Below are positions 27,649 through 35,717 of a stretch of 64,000 nucleotides of DNA, piece by piece. The notes below the pieces were generated by a model that had not been told where the DNA came from, did no database searches, and was given only the letters and a program-made list of their open reading frames with translations. The DNA comes from CAYYWP01 sp050176585 (GTDB taxonomy: Bacteria > Desulfobacterota > Binatia > HRBIN30 > CADEER01). The stretch spans positions 1-64,000 of the forward strand of contig JBFXHX010000005.1 in the NCBI GenBank assembly GCA_050176585.1, given 5' to 3'. Position numbers and translations under genes: made by a program. Numbering within the stretch: the first letter of the stretch is position 1; each line of letters begins with the position of its first letter.

Positions 27649-28504
27649 GCCGGCAGCGGTGGCCTACAAGGTCGATGCACTGCGAGCCATGCTGCGCGAG
27701 ATGCGGCGCGTGCTCGTGGCGTTTTCCGGCGGCGTAGATTCCAGTCTGCTCCTCGGACTGGCCGTCGAAACGCTGGGCGCCGGAGCGGTAGCGCTCACCA
27801 CCCGTTCACCCACCGCGCCCGCGGATGATGAGGCGATGGCCTGCGAGCTCGCCACCGCGCTCGGGGTCGAACACCTGCTGGTCGACGCCAACGAGCTGGA
27901 CATTCCCGGTTACGCGGAGAACCCGAGCAACCGCTGCTACTATTGCAAAGGCCGCTTGTACGACGTCTGCCGCGCGCACGCGGCGCGGTTGCGCATCGTG
28001 AACATCATCGACGGCGTGAACCAGGACGATTTGGCGGACTACCGGCCAGGGCTGCGGGCGGCAACGGAACAAGGGATCCGCCATCCGCTCGCGGAGGTTG
28101 GGCTCGGGAAAGCGGAAATCCGCACGTTGAGTCGTCAGCTCGGGCTGCCGACAGCCGACAAGCCGTCCAGCCCTTGTCTTTCATCGCGCTTCCCGTACGG
28201 GACCCGCATCACTGTGGACGGGCTGCGCCGAGTTGCTGCAGCGGAGGGTGTGTTGCGCCGCCTGGGATTCGGCGAGTGTCGGGTGCGCTTTCATGACCCG
28301 ATCGCGCGTATCGAGGTGCCCTCCTCGGACCTGACGCGACTCGCGGAGCCCGCGCTGCGCGAGTCGGTCGTGCGAGAGCTGAAAGCGCTCGGGTTCCTCT
28401 ATGTGACTCTTGACTTGCAGGGGTTTCGCACGGGCAGTCTCAACGAGGTACTGACGACCGGGCCAGCAGCCACTCCGCCCATCGCAGATCCTCAGGCGTC
28501 GTGA
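27638..28504 (+). CDS. larE: ATP-dependent sacrificial sulfur transferase LarE
   Basis: 288 aa from the ATG at 27638. PP-loop FSGGVDSSLLL at the N-terminus, NRCYYCKGRLY, and the SSPCLSSRFPYG segment with the Cys that LarE sacrifices as sulfur donor when making the nickel-pincer nucleotide of lactate racemase. larB, larC and a racemase are not in the window, so the product may serve a different LarA-like enzyme. Its 3' end overlaps the end of ispD, read from the other strand, by 65 bases. Confidence 0.92.
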   Translation: MSSEPAAVAYKVDALRAMLREMRRVLVAFSGGVDSSLLLGLAVETLGAGAVALTTRSPTAPADDEAMACELATALGVEHLLVDANELDIPGYAENPSNRCYYCKGRLYDVCRAHAARLRIVNIIDGVNQDDLADYRPGLRAATEQGIRHPLAEVGLGKAEIRTLSRQLGLPTADKPSSPCLSSRFPYGTRITVDGLRRVAAAEGVLRRLGFGECRVRFHDPIARIEVPSSDLTRLAEPALRESVVRELKALGFLYVTLDLQGFRTGSLNEVLTTGPAATPPIADPQAS

Positions 28505-29150
28505 TCTTCCGGTTCTCGGCGTTGCCCCGTACCACGTAGACGCGCGCGCCCAGCGCCTCCACTAACGTCGCATCATCAGTCGCGGGGTCGCCCGCAGCTT
28601 GTGCGTGCGCACGCCGGATCAAGTCGGCGGTGAACACCTGTGGCGTTTGTGCGAGCCACAGCGTTTCGCGGCGTGGCGTCGCTTCGATCCATCCCTCGGC
28701 GTGTACGCGCTTGATGGTATCGGTCGCCGGTACCGCGACCACCGCCGCGCCGAGCCGGTGCGCGGCGTCGAGCGCCGCTTCCACCGCGGCCGGGCTGACG
28801 AAAGGCCGCGCGGCATCGTGGATCGCAATCAGTTCGGTATTTCCAGCGGCCGCGATGCCATTGCGAACCGAGTCTTGCCGCTCCCGGCCACCTTCGATCA
28901 CCACGGGTCGGATGCGCAGGGGAGGGGCGGCCGCGAGTCGGTTGTGTGCGTCATCGACGAGCCCCGGTGGGACGACGAGCACTGCGCGCTCGACCCCGGA
29001 GGCCGCGAGCAGTGCGCGGAGGGCGTGGACGAACAGCGGCTGCCCTCCCAATGGCACGAATGCCTTCGGCTGCTGTGCACCGAGGCGGGTACCCGGTCCG
29101 GCCGCGACCACCACTGCCGCAGCCCGTACCGGCCAGTCGGAGGCGTTCAT
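28440..29150 (-). CDS. ispD: 2-C-methyl-D-erythritol 4-phosphate cytidylyltransferase
   Basis: 236 aa from the ATG at 29150. The nucleotide loop AAGPGTRLG with the following KAFVPLGGQPL, GGRERQDSVRNGI, IHDAARPFVS, TDTIKRV and TDDATLVEALG are typical of IspD in the MEP isoprenoid route. The common partner ispF is absent here. It follows the CarD gene by 55 bases, a recurrent carD-ispD pairing. The last 65 bases overlap larE tail to tail. Confidence 0.95.
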   Translation of the reverse strand: MNASDWPVRAAAVVVAAGPGTRLGAQQPKAFVPLGGQPLFVHALRALLAASGVERAVLVVPPGLVDDAHNRLAAAPPLRIRPVVIEGGRERQDSVRNGIAAAGNTELIAIHDAARPFVSPAAVEAALDAAHRLGAAVVAVPATDTIKRVHAEGWIEATPRRETLWLAQTPQVFTADLIRRAHAQAAGDPATDDATLVEALGARVYVVRGNAENRKITTPEDLRWAEWLLARSSVPR

Positions 29151-29205
29151 CACTGCTGGGGAGCGCCGCTGACGCACCTTCCGAGCGAAGGCGCGCGACC
29201 GCTCG

Positions 29206-29715
29206 TCAGTGGGTGAAGATATTCTTGAGCTCTTCCATGATCTTCTCCTCCGGGTGGGAGCGGGCAATGGAGAGCTCTTTGACCAAAAGGTTGCGCGCGG
29301 TGTCGAGCATCTTGCGTTCGCCGAAGGACAGTTCCTTGTCGCCCTTGAGCACGAATAGGTCGCGCAGCACCTTGGCAATTTCCAGCACGGAGCCGGTCTT
29401 GATCTTCTCGGTGTACTCGCGGTAGCGGCGGTTCCAGGTCTGCTGATCGATCTCGACGCGCTTTTCGCGCAGGATCTTATAGACCTTGGTGACCATGTCG
29501 CGACCGATCACCCGCCGCAGCCCGACCGTGGTGACGTTCTCGGTAGGGATCATGATCGTCATGTCGCTGTCGAGAATCCGCAGCATGTAGAAGGTCTTCT
29601 CAGTGCCCGAGACGACCCGGGTTTGGATGCTCTGGATGACCCCGACCCCGTGCGCAGGGTAGACGACTTTCTCTCCGACCTTGAACAGTGACTCCGTCTT
29701 TGCTGCACGCGGCAT
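29206..29715 (-). CDS. CarD/CdnL-family transcriptional regulator
   Basis: 169 aa. The N-terminal RNA-polymerase-interaction Tudor-like domain (FKVGEKVVYPAHGVGVIQSI) is followed by a helical DNA-binding part with the conserved Trp (QTWNRRYREYTEKI). CdnL/CarD proteins bind the RNAP beta subunit and stabilise open complexes at sigma70-type promoters. A strong promoter lies so close to the ATG that the message is probably leaderless. Operon with ispD. Confidence 0.93.
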   Translation of the reverse strand: MPRAAKTESLFKVGEKVVYPAHGVGVIQSIQTRVVSGTEKTFYMLRILDSDMTIMIPTENVTTVGLRRVIGRDMVTKVYKILREKRVEIDQQTWNRRYREYTEKIKTGSVLEIAKVLRDLFVLKGDKELSFGERKMLDTARNLLVKELSIARSHPEEKIMEELKNIFTH

Positions 29716-29723
29716 GGTGGAGC

Positions 29724-29752
29724 ATTATCGCAGGCCACCCGTGCAGGGTCAA
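29724..29752 (-). promoter_or_regulatory. Sigma70-type promoter of the CarD-ispD unit, predicted leaderless
   Basis: Reading the minus strand: -35 TTGACC (29752-29747), a 17-base spacer and -10 GATAAT (29729-29724). Only 8 bases separate the -10 from the ATG at 29715, so transcription should begin at or within about three bases of the start codon. Confidence 0.7.
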
Positions 29753-29911
29753 TCAGGGCGGCGCGCGCTCATAGTGGCACCTATAGTCACCACAGTTCCG
29801 AAGGTCGCACCGCAGTGCGAGTTGCACTGGGCTGGCTCGGCACTGTAGAGGCGCAGCACGCAGTGGCCTTCGGAAGTGAGCGGCGGTAAGGGGAGGCGGC
29901 GCGGCGCGTCA

Positions 29912-32344
29912 ATGGAGCACCGGGCAGACTTGGAGGGAGCGAGGGAGGGGGGCTCGACGAGGCCGAATGCCACCAGGCCATCCCTTGTCGAGCGGTATGC
30001 TCGCGGAGTGGTTCGGTACCGTATCGCGGTGTTGGTCGCGGTCTTGGGCCTCAGCGCGGTCCTCGCGACACAGCTCGGCAACTTGCATCTGGACATTCGG
30101 CGCCGGGCGAACCTGCCGGACGATCATCCGTACGTGCAGATTCAGCATCGCATCTCCGATCTGTTCGGCGGCGAGTCGATTGTCATCATCGGCGTGATCG
30201 CCAAGCGCGGAGATGTCTACGAGCCGGCGATGTTGGGGAAGGTGCAGCGGATCACGGACCGGCTGAGGGCATCGCCATCGGTGATCGAGCCGAGCCTCTT
30301 TAGTCTCACGGCGCCCGCCGTGCGCGCGGCGGAGCTAGACTCCGCGGGGGTCCTGCATATCGAACCTTTGGTTCCGGAGGGTCCGCCCGACGGCCGGATG
30401 GCCACTCGACTGCGGGAGCGGCTCCGCGACGATGCGCGGTTGCGCGAGAATCTCGTTTCCGCGGATGGGTCCGCGACGGTGATCGTCGTGGATTTCGATG
30501 ATCGCATCAAAGACGCCGATCTCACCGCCTTCGTCGAGCACGCCGTCGCGCCGGAGCGCGACGACAGCGTCGTGATCGCGCTCGCTGGCGCGCCGATCTT
30601 ACGGCGTGAGCTGGCGCGCTACACGGCCATGATGACGCTGCTCTTCCCGGTCGCCGTCTTGATCATCGGACTCGTGCATTACCAAGCCTTTCGCACCGTT
30701 CAGGGCATGTTTCTCCCGCTCGCGACTGCTCTGCTCAGCGTCATCTGGCCCCTGGGAATCATGGCACTACTGGACGTGCCCATCGACACATGGAGCGTGT
30801 TGACGCCGGTCCTCATACTCGCGATTGCCGCTGGTCACGCCGTTCAGATCCTGAAGCGCTATTACGAGGAGTATGCGCGCATACGCGACGGTACTGAGGC
30901 AGTCGTGCGATCACTGGTCGCGGTAGGGCCCGTGATGCTGACGGCCGGGCTGATTGCCGCAGCGGGTTTTGCGTCGCTCACCACGTTCGGGATTACCAGT
31001 GTGCGCGCGTTCGGCCTGCTGCTCGCCTGCGGGATCGTGAGCGCACTGATCATCGAGATGACCTTCACTCCCGCGTGCCGGTCATTGCTGCCGCCGCGCC
31101 GTCCTGAGCTGCTCGGCGAGGCGAGAGCTGGGTGGCTGGATCGGGGACTAGAGGCGGTGGGGCGCGTGGCCATCGGCCATCCACGCCGCGTGTTGGGCGT
31201 CGCGGTCGTCGGCGCGCTCGGCGCGGGCTTGGGAATGGTGGCCTTGCGCGTCGACAACAGCTTTCGGTTTTGGTTCTCGCCGACGAGCCAGGTGCGCATC
31301 GACGATGCGCTACTCAACGCACGGCTGCCGGGCACCGCGACCCTCCGCATCCTGATCGAGGGGGAGCGCGACGGGGTCTTGCTCGAACCGGCCGTGCTGC
31401 GCGCGATGAGCGATTTACAGGCGGAGATGCGCCGGGAGCCGCGCTTGGGTGTGGTGAGCTCGATCGCCGATCACGTGCGCCGTGTTCACCGCGCGATGCA
31501 CGGCGGGGACGCGGCCTATGACACCATCCCTGACGACCGACGCCTCGTGGGTGAATATGTCTTTCTGTACGAGGCGGCAGCCGGGGTGGACGGGTTGGGC
31601 GCGTTCATCGATTCGCAACATCGCAACGCTGTGATCCGCGCGCTCAGCAAGAGCGACAGCGCGGCATTCTCGCACGCCCTGTTGCGGCGGCTCCAGGAGT
31701 ATGCGGCGGAGCGCTTCGCTGGGCTGCCGGTCCGCGTCGGCATCGCAGGCGGCACGCTCGGAGTGCAGACGGCGTTGAACGACGTGGTGGTGCGCGAAAA
31801 GGCGATCAATGTCGTTCAGGTAGCTGCGATCATCTTTGTGCTGTGTGCCATCGTCCTGCGCTCGGTGGTTGGTGCGCTGCTGGTATTGGTGCCGTTGGCT
31901 CTGTCGGTGGTCGTCAATCTCGGACTGATGGGCTGGGCGGGCATCTGGCTGGACATGAGCACGGCGGCCATGACTGCTATGGGCGTCAGTCTGGGAGCGG
32001 ATTTCGCAATCTATCTCCTGTTCCGCGTGCGGGAAGAGCTCGGCGCTGAATCGAGCCTGGAAGCGGCGCTGGCAACGAGCCTGCGGACATCCGGCAAAGC
32101 CATCTGTTATGTCTCGACGGCGGTCGTCGTCGGCTATCTGACGCTCTGCTTCTCGGGATTCAGCGTATGGGTCCGGCTCGCGACGCTTACTTCACTAACG
32201 GTCGCCCTCAGCGCGGCAGCGACCTGCATCATCCTGCCAGCGCTGCTGGTGCTTGCGCGGCCGACTTTCTTGACGCGTCGACTGGGCCAGCCGGCGATGG
32301 AGGCGAGATGGCGGTATGCGCGCGGACGCGCTCCGGCGACCTGA
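29912..32344 (+). CDS. RND-superfamily (MMPL-type) exporter
   Basis: 810 aa from the ATG at 29912 (a GTG at 29876 is possible). Two repeats, each with one helix, a large periplasmic domain and five or six helices (first block about residues 25-400, second about 430-790). Asp/Glu-rich loops with HAVQILKRYYEEY and GADFAIYLLFRVREE mark the energy-coupling helices, as in the bacterial COG1033/HpnN-like group of lipid or hydrophobe exporters rather than AcrB. No adaptor or outer-membrane gene is adjacent. It converges with the ketosynthase gene, so an exported lipid-type product is a reasonable guess but not shown. Confidence 0.85.
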   Translation: MEHRADLEGAREGGSTRPNATRPSLVERYARGVVRYRIAVLVAVLGLSAVLATQLGNLHLDIRRRANLPDDHPYVQIQHRISDLFGGESIVIIGVIAKRGDVYEPAMLGKVQRITDRLRASPSVIEPSLFSLTAPAVRAAELDSAGVLHIEPLVPEGPPDGRMATRLRERLRDDARLRENLVSADGSATVIVVDFDDRIKDADLTAFVEHAVAPERDDSVVIALAGAPILRRELARYTAMMTLLFPVAVLIIGLVHYQAFRTVQGMFLPLATALLSVIWPLGIMALLDVPIDTWSVLTPVLILAIAAGHAVQILKRYYEEYARIRDGTEAVVRSLVAVGPVMLTAGLIAAAGFASLTTFGITSVRAFGLLLACGIVSALIIEMTFTPACRSLLPPRRPELLGEARAGWLDRGLEAVGRVAIGHPRRVLGVAVVGALGAGLGMVALRVDNSFRFWFSPTSQVRIDDALLNARLPGTATLRILIEGERDGVLLEPAVLRAMSDLQAEMRREPRLGVVSSIADHVRRVHRAMHGGDAAYDTIPDDRRLVGEYVFLYEAAAGVDGLGAFIDSQHRNAVIRALSKSDSAAFSHALLRRLQEYAAERFAGLPVRVGIAGGTLGVQTALNDVVVREKAINVVQVAAIIFVLCAIVLRSVVGALLVLVPLALSVVVNLGLMGWAGIWLDMSTAAMTAMGVSLGADFAIYLLFRVREELGAESSLEAALATSLRTSGKAICYVSTAVVVGYLTLCFSGFSVWVRLATLTSLTVALSAAATCIILPALLVLARPTFLTRRLGQPAMEARWRYARGRAPAT

Positions 32345-32366
32345 GATCCGGTACTGTCGGCTCCGG

Positions 32367-33611
32367 TCACGCGTCCGGCGCGCCGAGCACCAGATACGCG
32401 TTTACGCCGCCGTAGCCATAGCTCGTGACCAGTACGCGGCGGACGGGAGCGCGCAGCGGCGCCCCGATGACGTGCTTCGCCAGGCAATCGTCGGCTGGCT
32501 CGATGAGGTTGGCGGTGGGCGGGATCGTGTCTGTCGCGATCGCCAGAGCGCTGGCCGCGGTTTGAAATGCCCCGGCGGCTCCGAACGGATGTCCAATGAC
32601 CCCTTTGATCGAGCTGATCGCGATCGTGGGCAGGAATTCCCCCAACGCCGCAGTCAGTACGCCAATCTCCTTGCGATCGAAGACGGGAGCGGCGTTGGCA
32701 TGGGCGCAGATGTAGTCGAGGTCTCGTGGTCCGACGCCTGCAGTGTCGAACGCGTGGCGCATCGCGGCTGCGGCCGCGTCGCGCGATTCCTCGACGGCGT
32801 ACAAGCCGCGCGCATCGCACGATTGTGCAGCGCCGAGCAGCGTGGCGTAGACGGTCGCGCCGCGACGGCGCGCGGCCGCCAGCTCTTCGAGCACGAAAAA
32901 ACACCCACCTTCGCTGAGCACCATGCCGCAGTGGGCGGTATCGAACGGGCGCGAGGCGCGCGATGGATCGTCGTCCTCCGTGGACAGCTCGTTGGTGCGG
33001 CACAGCGCGGCGAAGCTGACGGGCATGATCGGCGCTTCGACGCCACCGGCCAGGCACATGTGTACGGCGCCCGACGTAATGAGCGACGCGGCGTGCGCCA
33101 GTGCCTGCAGGCTCGAAGGGCAACCACTCGAGAACGTCACCTGCGGGCCCTGTGCTCCGAGCGCTGCGGCCACCTCGATGCCGGGCCCATGGTGGCCCGA
33201 GCCGGCCACGATGAACGGATTCACCCTGCGCGTACCCCGTTCGACGGCGAGCGCGACCTGTTGTTCCGCATCCGCCCAGCCGCCGAGTGCCGTGCCGACG
33301 ATCACACCGAACGCGTGGGGCGGCACCGAGTCCGCCGGCATCTTGGCGTCCATCATCGCGAGGTCAGCCGCGACCAAAGCGAGCCGAGTGGCGCGGGTGG
33401 TGGTGCGTGCTTTGCGCGGATCGACGCGGTCAGCATACAAATCGTCGTCGATCTCGCCGGCGACATGACTGGACAAACCGTTGCTGTTGAAACGGCGGAG
33501 CCGCCGAATCGCCGGTGTGGCAGTTGTCACAGCGGTCCAGAACGGCCCGAAACCGAGGCCAGTCGGGGCGATCAGGCCAATACCGGTGATGGCGGCGGTG
33601 CGGCCGGTCAT
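32367..33611 (-). CDS. Beta-ketoacyl-ACP synthase, FabF-like
   Basis: 414 aa, thiolase fold of the KAS II type. The full catalytic set is present at near-standard positions: Cys164 (SSGCPSS), His304 (ICAHANAAP), Lys336 and His341 (IKGVIGHPFGAAGA). The usual HGT after the first His is HAN here, and a Cys-rich middle region differs from housekeeping FabF, so a specialised chain-extension role is likely. It lies 10 bases after the acyl-CoA dehydrogenase, which overlaps the ACP gene: an ACP-dehydrogenase-ketosynthase operon. Confidence 0.88.
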   Translation of the reverse strand: MTGRTAAITGIGLIAPTGLGFGPFWTAVTTATPAIRRLRRFNSNGLSSHVAGEIDDDLYADRVDPRKARTTTRATRLALVAADLAMMDAKMPADSVPPHAFGVIVGTALGGWADAEQQVALAVERGTRRVNPFIVAGSGHHGPGIEVAAALGAQGPQVTFSSGCPSSLQALAHAASLITSGAVHMCLAGGVEAPIMPVSFAALCRTNELSTEDDDPSRASRPFDTAHCGMVLSEGGCFFVLEELAAARRRGATVYATLLGAAQSCDARGLYAVEESRDAAAAAMRHAFDTAGVGPRDLDYICAHANAAPVFDRKEIGVLTAALGEFLPTIAISSIKGVIGHPFGAAGAFQTAASALAIATDTIPPTANLIEPADDCLAKHVIGAPLRAPVRRVLVTSYGYGGVNAYLVLGAPDA

Positions 33612-33621
33612 GTCTAAGGCA

Positions 33622-34764
33622 TCAAAGGCGCAGATGGCTGGCGACGAGATCCTTCATCACTTCCGACGTACCGCCACCCACGCTCAGGACACGGGCATCG
33701 CGGTAGGCGCGGCTCACCCAGTTGTCCTCCAGGAAACCGTACCCGCCGTACAGTTGTATGCAGCGCTCGATGACGCGTTGGACGATGTCGACCACCTGAA
33801 ACTTGATCATGCAGATGCGCTTCGCGTCGACATGCCCATCGCGGTATCTTTCGCAGACCGCGTAGACGAAGGCCCGCGCCATTTCGATCTCGGCGGCCAT
33901 TTCCGCGACCTTATGCCGAACCGTTTGCAAAGTTGCCAACGGACGGCCGTACGCGTGCCGTTGCTTGAGGTACGCGATGGTGTCTTCCAGCACCAGGTGG
34001 GCGGTGGCCAGGCTGGTGACACCTCCAATCAGGCGCTCTTCGAGCAGATTGTGCGTGTGGTAGAAATACCCGCGGTTCGGCTTGCCCAGAGTCAGGCTTT
34101 TCGGGACCCGGCACTGGTCGTACACGAGCCAGCCGGTGGGGGAGGTATACAATCCGAGCTTGCGCAAGGTCTCCTTCACGGAAAACCCGGGAAGGTCGGT
34201 GGGGATGATCAGCAACGAAAAGCCGTTCGGCCCGGCATCCTCGCGCGTCCGCACCAAGGTGACGACGAAATCCGCGATGGGGCCGTTGGTGATGAACTTC
34301 TTCTCGCCGCTGACGACCCAGAAATCGCCGTCCTCGCGTGCGCTGCACGCAGTCGCGCCCGTGATATCGGAGCCACCGGTGGGCTCCGTAGAGGCGAGCG
34401 CGCCGATTTTCTCACCGCGTATGGCGGAAGCGAGAAACTGGGCTTGCTGCGTCTCCGTGCCGTAGCGGGCCAGCAACGGCATGAAGAAATTGGTCTGCGC
34501 GAGCACGCTGAGCGTGAGGCCGCCCATGTGGCAGCGCGGCAGTTCTTCCGCGAACACCACGGCATACGCGAAGTCCAGCTCCCGGCCACCGTGGTGCCGG
34601 GCGTGAGTGAGCCCCAGCCAGCCCGCCGCGCCGAGATCGCGAAAGACCTCGCGCGGCAATATGCCGAGCGCTTCCCACTCGTCGGCGTGCGGTGCGAGCC
34701 GATCCTTGACGTACGCCCGCACTTCGTGCCGGAACTTCTCGTGCTCACTCCGAAACAGGCTCAT
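33622..34764 (-). CDS. Acyl-CoA (or acyl-ACP) dehydrogenase
   Basis: 380 aa, normal length. FAD-dependent fold with GALASTEPTGGSD and FWVVSGEKKFITNG. The C-terminal loop reads GGGTSEVMK, without the MCAD-type catalytic Glu, but LLEERLIGG places Glu242/243 where isovaleryl- and long-chain-type enzymes carry their base. The ATG overlaps the ACP stop (ATGA), so the enzyme may act on an acyl chain held on that ACP. ETF would be its electron acceptor if it is a true dehydrogenase. Substrate unknown. Confidence 0.9.
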   Translation of the reverse strand: MSLFRSEHEKFRHEVRAYVKDRLAPHADEWEALGILPREVFRDLGAAGWLGLTHARHHGGRELDFAYAVVFAEELPRCHMGGLTLSVLAQTNFFMPLLARYGTETQQAQFLASAIRGEKIGALASTEPTGGSDITGATACSAREDGDFWVVSGEKKFITNGPIADFVVTLVRTREDAGPNGFSLLIIPTDLPGFSVKETLRKLGLYTSPTGWLVYDQCRVPKSLTLGKPNRGYFYHTHNLLEERLIGGVTSLATAHLVLEDTIAYLKQRHAYGRPLATLQTVRHKVAEMAAEIEMARAFVYAVCERYRDGHVDAKRICMIKFQVVDIVQRVIERCIQLYGGYGFLEDNWVSRAYRDARVLSVGGGTSEVMKDLVASHLRL

Positions 34765-35036
34765 GCCACGCGATTGAGCACCAGCCCGTGTATGTACTGG
34801 ACGATCGCCCCGAACTCGTTGAGCTCCACTACCTGCACCGGATCAATCTCGATGCCGAGCTCGTCTTCCAAGGCTACCTGGAGCTCCACGAAGGCGACCG
34901 ATTCCATCTGCAGTTCATTGTCGAGCGTCGCCCGATCATCAATGGCCGCGATAGCCATACCCCCAACATCCACTAGGAGGCTCGCCAAGAGCAGGCGTAT
35001 CTGTTCAGAGCTCGGTTTCGATGTCGAGTTGCTCAC
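34761..35036 (-). CDS. Acyl carrier protein
   Basis: 91 aa from the GTG at 35036 (a GTG at 35063 is possible). ACP fold with the phosphopantetheine Ser46 in LQMESVAFVELQ; the usual Asp before it is Glu. The segment DELGIEIDPVQVVELNEFGAIVQYI is typical of helix 3 and 4. First gene of the ACP-dehydrogenase-ketosynthase operon and divergent from a FeeM/LuxI-like acyltransferase only about 110 bases away, as expected if the ACP feeds acyl chains to that enzyme. Confidence 0.85.
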   Translation of the reverse strand: MSNSTSKPSSEQIRLLLASLLVDVGGMAIAAIDDRATLDNELQMESVAFVELQVALEDELGIEIDPVQVVELNEFGAIVQYIHGLVLNRVA

Positions 35037-35073
35037 GGCGCCCCACGATCCATGGCATTTCACGTTGGGACGC

Positions 35074-35102
35074 TCTATACTCCTTATGCATTATTCACGC
35101 AA
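35074..35102 (-). promoter_or_regulatory. Possible promoter of the ACP operon in a divergent control region
   Basis: On the minus strand TTGCGT (35102-35097), a 17-base spacer and TATAGA (35079-35074). On the plus strand TATACT (35076-35081) overlaps the same bases and could be the -10 of the acyltransferase-kinase unit. The match on the minus strand is partial (3/6 and 4/6). Confidence 0.35.
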
Positions 35103-35147
35103 TGTTCGTCCTCGTCGGCGATCTGCGTGTCAACAACTGGGGGATTA

Positions 35148-35714
35148 GTGCCGGAGGGCCTGCTATTCAAAATAGCAAGTGATGCAGAGCGTCGGGCAGC
35201 TGTGCGGCTACGTGCAACTATCTATGCTAAAGAGCTGGGGCATGTGCCAGAGGATGCCTTCGACGACACCGCGGTGCACATCGTCGCATGCTCGCCTAGC
35301 GGTGCGGTGGTGGCGGCCTTCCGACTCTTGCTGCCGGAAGTCCGACCATTCGAGTTTGAAAGCTCGCTGGATCTCGCCCCAATGGTTAAAGCAGGGCGCC
35401 GTCCTGCCTTTTTAGGTCGTTTGTGCGTAAGCCCAGACCAGCGGACAATACGCCGAAGCCTTTTCATACACTCCGGCCTAATGGCAGCTGCGTTAGATAT
35501 CGCGGAACATAAGCAACTATCGGATTTTTACCTATATACCTTCAGCCATTTAATTCACTTCTACCAAAAAGCTGGCTTTCGGCTCACGGGTGCCATATTC
35601 CAACATACTGGCTACGGTCAGTGCATGCACATCATGCACCTTGAAGTGCGGCAGGTCCGTGAATGCGCCAGCGCGTCCCCGCACAACTCGGGATCCGCCG
35701 ACTCCTCGCGCTAG
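35148..35714 (+). CDS. FeeM/LuxI-like N-acyltransferase (GNAT-fold autoinducer-synthase relative)
   Basis: 188 aa from the GTG at 35148. The fold marks of acyl-homoserine-lactone synthases and FeeM-type N-acyl amino acid synthases are present: an N-terminal RRAAVRLRATIYAKELG, an internal AFRLLLPE strand, GRLCVSP and a C-terminal FYQKAGFRLTG. These enzymes take acyl chains from acyl-ACP, and an ACP gene lies divergent next door. Exosortase-associated acyltransferases share this fold and are an alternative. The amine acceptor is unknown. The downstream kinase starts 3 bases after the stop. Base composition is lower in G+C than upstream genes. Confidence 0.72.
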   Translation: MPEGLLFKIASDAERRAAVRLRATIYAKELGHVPEDAFDDTAVHIVACSPSGAVVAAFRLLLPEVRPFEFESSLDLAPMVKAGRRPAFLGRLCVSPDQRTIRRSLFIHSGLMAAALDIAEHKQLSDFYLYTFSHLIHFYQKAGFRLTGAIFQHTGYGQCMHIMHLEVRQVRECASASPHNSGSADSSR

Positions 35715-35717
35715 GCG

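Noticed and set aside
33481..35148. 555-residue open frame on the plus strand
   Set aside because: Antisense to the acyl-CoA dehydrogenase and ACP; the true genes have clear motifs.
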